A DNA stretch of 64,000 nt from Hydractinia symbiolongicarpus (taxonomy: Eukaryota; Cnidaria; Hydrozoa; Anthoathecata; Hydractiniidae): assembly GCF_029227915.1 (NCBI RefSeq), contig NC_079889.1, positions 2,108,001-2,172,000 on the forward strand, given 5' to 3'. The notes under the pieces were generated by a model. That model was not told the origin of the DNA and made no database searches. It saw nothing but the letters and a program-made list of their open reading frames with translations. Below are positions 61,401 through 64,000 of this stretch, in pieces. A program made the position numbers and the translations under genes. The first letter of the stretch is position 1. Each line of letters begins with the position of its first letter.

Positions 61401-62148
61401 ACTTAAAGCTTAACTCCCGTGACAAAAAAATTGTTTTTTAAATAAATTCGTTTTTACTCGCGATATAAGACAAAATTTACCTTTCTTCTTTGGAACTTTT
61501 GGAATTAATCCAGCTGTGAAATAGTGGAGTATGAAAACTGTCAGGTGGTGCAACTGTAAAGTTCTGTATGAATAGGATTGTTGTGTACTTTTTCTTTGAA
61601 AACACGCTATTTTTTGTAGACTTTGCAAACATTTTCTGGAAATGGTTGTTTGTTCTGTTAAAAAGAAACAGGAAAGATAAAACTAAAAATAATTTTTTCT
61701 AAATTACCAACGAAACAGAAAAAACAACGATCTGCATGAATAAAACTCAAAAACTAGGGTTGATGATTTCCGTAAAAATGTAGTTATATGTGAAGATCAT
61801 TTTACATGTGATACCTTCGAGTTTCAGTAGAAGTTTAAAAAAGAGCGAAAAAGAGAGAAAAAAGAGAGAAAAAGAGAGAAAAAAGTTGTAGAAACATCCA
61901 ACTAACCTGCATTCTCGTGCAATTCCATTATATTGTACGATAAAGTTACCCAAAAGGACCGCTTTGATCTAGTTTTTTCAATCTGACAACAATTTGTAAA
62001 ACACTACTTTTGTGGGGTAAAACCCACTTCTTAATTCTAATAATTTATTTATTGTTGATTGTATATATAAAAACAGAAGAAAAATTTTACACGCAATACT
62101 TAATAACTCTCTAGTGTAATTATTCAAGTTTTAAAAGTGTAATTATTC
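58453..62148. other. no gene recognised
   Basis: 3.7 kb of AT-rich sequence. Open frames at 60074 (99 codons) and 60855 (128 codons, ATG start) have no motif I can name, and I see no splice-consistent series. A short AG-rich strip lies at 61833-61885. Confidence 0.4.
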
Positions 62149-62677
62149 AGGCCCGGCGGAGCATTTTTAAATTAAATTATTCATTGTTAAAGGAGGCCCG
62201 ACCATGGTTGGGGCCGACGAGCTGAGAAAATTTTTTAACTTTCGGTCCCCTAGATTGGCTAAAACATATACTCCAAATTCCGAAATATTGCGCTGAAAGC
62301 CTTCACAAAATGCAGGAGATTATGTATAGAAATATAGAAACGCCTATTTTATGTAAGATATATTTTCAAAATAAGCAATAGTAACATGAAAGCAAAAAAG
62401 GTAATGGAGAAAAAGCTTAGTCCTCCTTTGTAAGTTTCGCAAATACTTGCTTTCTGTTGTCGTCCGATGGAACAAATCCGTTTGCAATATTGATCAGGTC
62501 TAGTTTGTCAGTCCTATCTTTGTTGAAATTGAAACGAACTGGAACCGTTGTTGATCTCATACGGACCATATGTATATATTTATCAGTTAATAATTGATTA
62601 AAACACATGACAAAAAAAATCTCTTCTTGGCAAAAACGGGGGGGGGGGAGGCCTTAGCTCCCAGTCACCACCGGGCC
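62149..62677. mobile_element. candidate hAT-like element with CAGGCCCGG ends
   Basis: Left end CAGGCCCGGCGG (62149) and right end CCACCGGGCCTG (ending 62677) are inverted copies with one mismatch. hAT elements often start CAGGGG or CAGGCCC. No clean 8-bp target duplication was seen (taattatt versus ttatttga). It encloses a small minus-strand frame. Confidence 0.45.
62417..62572 (-). CDS. small unrecognised reading frame inside the CAGGCCCGG element
   Basis: From the ATG at 62572 to a stop at 62417-62419: about 51 residues starting MVRMRSTTVPVRFN and ending VFAKLTKED. The composition is mixed and charged, unlike the low-complexity frames nearby, so it may be a remnant of a transposon or host exon. 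No family is recognised. Confidence 0.3.
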   Translation of the reverse strand, partial: HMVRMRSTTVPVRFNFNKDRTDKLDLINIANGFVPSDDNRKQVFAKLTKED

Positions 62678-63902
62678 TGTTATTTGACTTTCAAAAGCGT
62701 ATTTATTCACGGTTTTTCTTTTTTTTGCATTCAGTTGTTGTTCAAGTCACGTAAGACATATGACAAAATTCATAGTTTCTCTCGAAAAATTTTCAAGGTT
62801 TTAATTAAAATTTTCACTTTAAATACCATTTAAGTTTGGTTCATGCACACTCTCAAATTAAGCATGTTGCCATCCGGTACATTTTTTTTAGTTATTAATG
62901 TATCTGAATTTTGTATAATCTTTGTAAGTTTTCCAAAATTTTATTTAGTTTGAACATATATTCACGTTATGAACGATAGTCATACATATTTCAAACAATT
63001 ACCTAACAACTTTAAGGGCAGAAACTCTCGCGGGTAGAAACTTTTTGCGGTTTAGGCCTTTTTTCTTATAGCCGATTTAAAATATAAGAAATTATTTTGT
63101 GGACGATTGTATCTAGAACAAGCCATGTGATAGGGCATTCCCAATCAGAGTAGAATTATCTCACTTAACTGTGAATATGCAGCTAGATAGATAAAGAAAT
63201 TGTCCGAAATAATTTTTGATGCTAGTTATGTATAGCAGATTTTATGCTAGCTAAAATAGATAATTTTATGCTAGCTAAATTGGTGGTTTAATCCCAGCTA
63301 ACTAGTTAGATTTGTGTTAGCTTTGTAGCTAGTTTTATACCAGCTATATGGCACTGTGTGCTCTTTTGTATGCTAGCTAGCTAGAGCATGCTAACCCCTA
63401 AAGTAGCTAGCCAGCTTGCTAGTCTATCTAACTTTTATAATTAGCGAGCTTAAGAAATAACGACGGCGGTATTTTAAGACGGCATTCCGAATCAGTTTGC
63501 TCTTCTACACATGCGCAATCAGGGGAAGTCCCTCATAATCACGGTCCATTAGAAATTGAAGACTCCATTTTTCTCATTTGCCGTCCATGCAAAAACTCCA
63601 AAATGGCTGCTGCATCGTGCTCCAAGAAGTCGTAAATTTGTCCTTTTGTGCATTATGGGGTAGGAAAATACAGATAAACATAGCAAAAAGAATGAATAAC
63701 CAATGCAGTTGGTTGGTTCTGTATATTTTCTTTTTGAATTAGAATTTTTAAGAATAATTTATATACTACAAGCAGCAAGTAAAAAAGCTAGGTATTTTTG
63801 AAAATTTGTCTTTCTTTATACAGTAGCTTAATGGAACCTTTTTATATATTTAATAGCCCAATGGTATGAAATGATGAGAAAGATGTGTTGCTATGAAGGG
63901 AG
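62678..63902. other. no gene recognised; GCTAGC-rich stretch
   Basis: From 63220 to 63430 many copies of gctagct/agctagc occur, similar in flavour to the dispersed repeat at 36.3 and 51.2 kb. An ATG in good context at 63603 (aaaATGGCTGCTGCATCG) opens only ten codons. Confidence 0.4.
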
Positions 63903-64000
63903 ATGCTGGTTGTAGAGCCATACCAGTACATGGAAAAAACAAGAGAACGAGGACAAGCATGGACTGAAATTACTGATAACATTAACCTTTTACCTGGATT
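63903..64000 (+). CDS. possible SANT/Myb-like frame running off the right edge
   Basis: An ATG at 63903 opens a frame of about 32 codons to the window end. The part KTRERGQAWTEITDNIN resembles the middle helices of Myb/SANT-like DNA-binding domains found in transcription factors and Harbinger accessory proteins. An in-frame TGA lies just upstream. It is too short to be sure. Confidence 0.33.
   Translation, partial: MLVVEPYQYMEKTRERGQAWTEITDNINLLPG

Overview
This is a eukaryotic nuclear window: AT-rich, with short spliced exons and GT/AG (plus some GC/AG) introns, a Pol III tRNA gene, TATA-box promoters, microsatellites and many interspersed transposons. The intact LINE (APE endonuclease plus reverse transcriptase, with the tail of an SGNH-esterase ORF1), the many MITE-like and Helitron-like repeats and the astacin family all resemble cnidarian genomes. 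I infer a cnidarian, possibly a hydrozoan; no single marker in the window proves it.

The main content is a local cluster of five related astacin (M12A) zinc metalloprotease loci that share one exon layout. Two read on the minus strand: gene 1 at 6756-12271 and gene 2 at 16202-20025. Three read on the plus strand: gene 3 at 28371-31947, gene 4 at 43130-48746, and a broken locus 5 at 55068-57160. Reassembling exons by hand gives uninterrupted reading frames of 325, 499, 476 and 489 residues for genes 1-4. Each has a signal peptide, an acidic propeptide with an aspartate-switch-like motif, the HExxHxxGFxHE zinc site and the SxMHY Met-turn. Genes 2-4 carry a further ~170-180-residue C-terminal domain that I do not recognise. 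Gene 1 stops immediately after the catalytic domain. Locus 5 lacks exons 2-5 and has frameshifts and a nonsense codon.

The first exon is non-coding. In the four loci where I could find it, a TATA box lies 67-71 nt before the exon-1 splice donor. In all five loci an intron splits the catalytic zinc motif between HE and IMH. On the plus-strand copies this intron has a GC donor, on the minus-strand copies a normal GT donor.

Around the cluster: a tRNA-Ser(GCU) at 600-681; a polypurine tract at 3042-3297; Helitron-like repeats with TC...CTAG junctions at 3.6-4.4, 41.7-42.8 and 57.4-58.5 kb; a pogo-like MITE at 5.6-6.2 kb; three copies of a Harbinger-like MITE (14.9, 20.7 and 26.3 kb); a perfect 108-unit GAA repeat inside intron 2 of gene 1; a LINE at 37.3-41.0 kb with a truncated 3' copy inside intron 1 of gene 4; a 43-bp minisatellite at 50.0 kb; and a decayed protein-primed DNA polymerase B fragment (Polinton-type) at 52.8 kb. 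The stretch from 58.5 to 64 kb holds mostly unrecognised sequence, with a possible SANT/Myb-like reading frame running off the right edge. Genes 3 and 4, with about 1.6 kb of upstream sequence, are a tandem duplication; the gene 4 upstream copy was later split by the LINE and the Helitron-like array.
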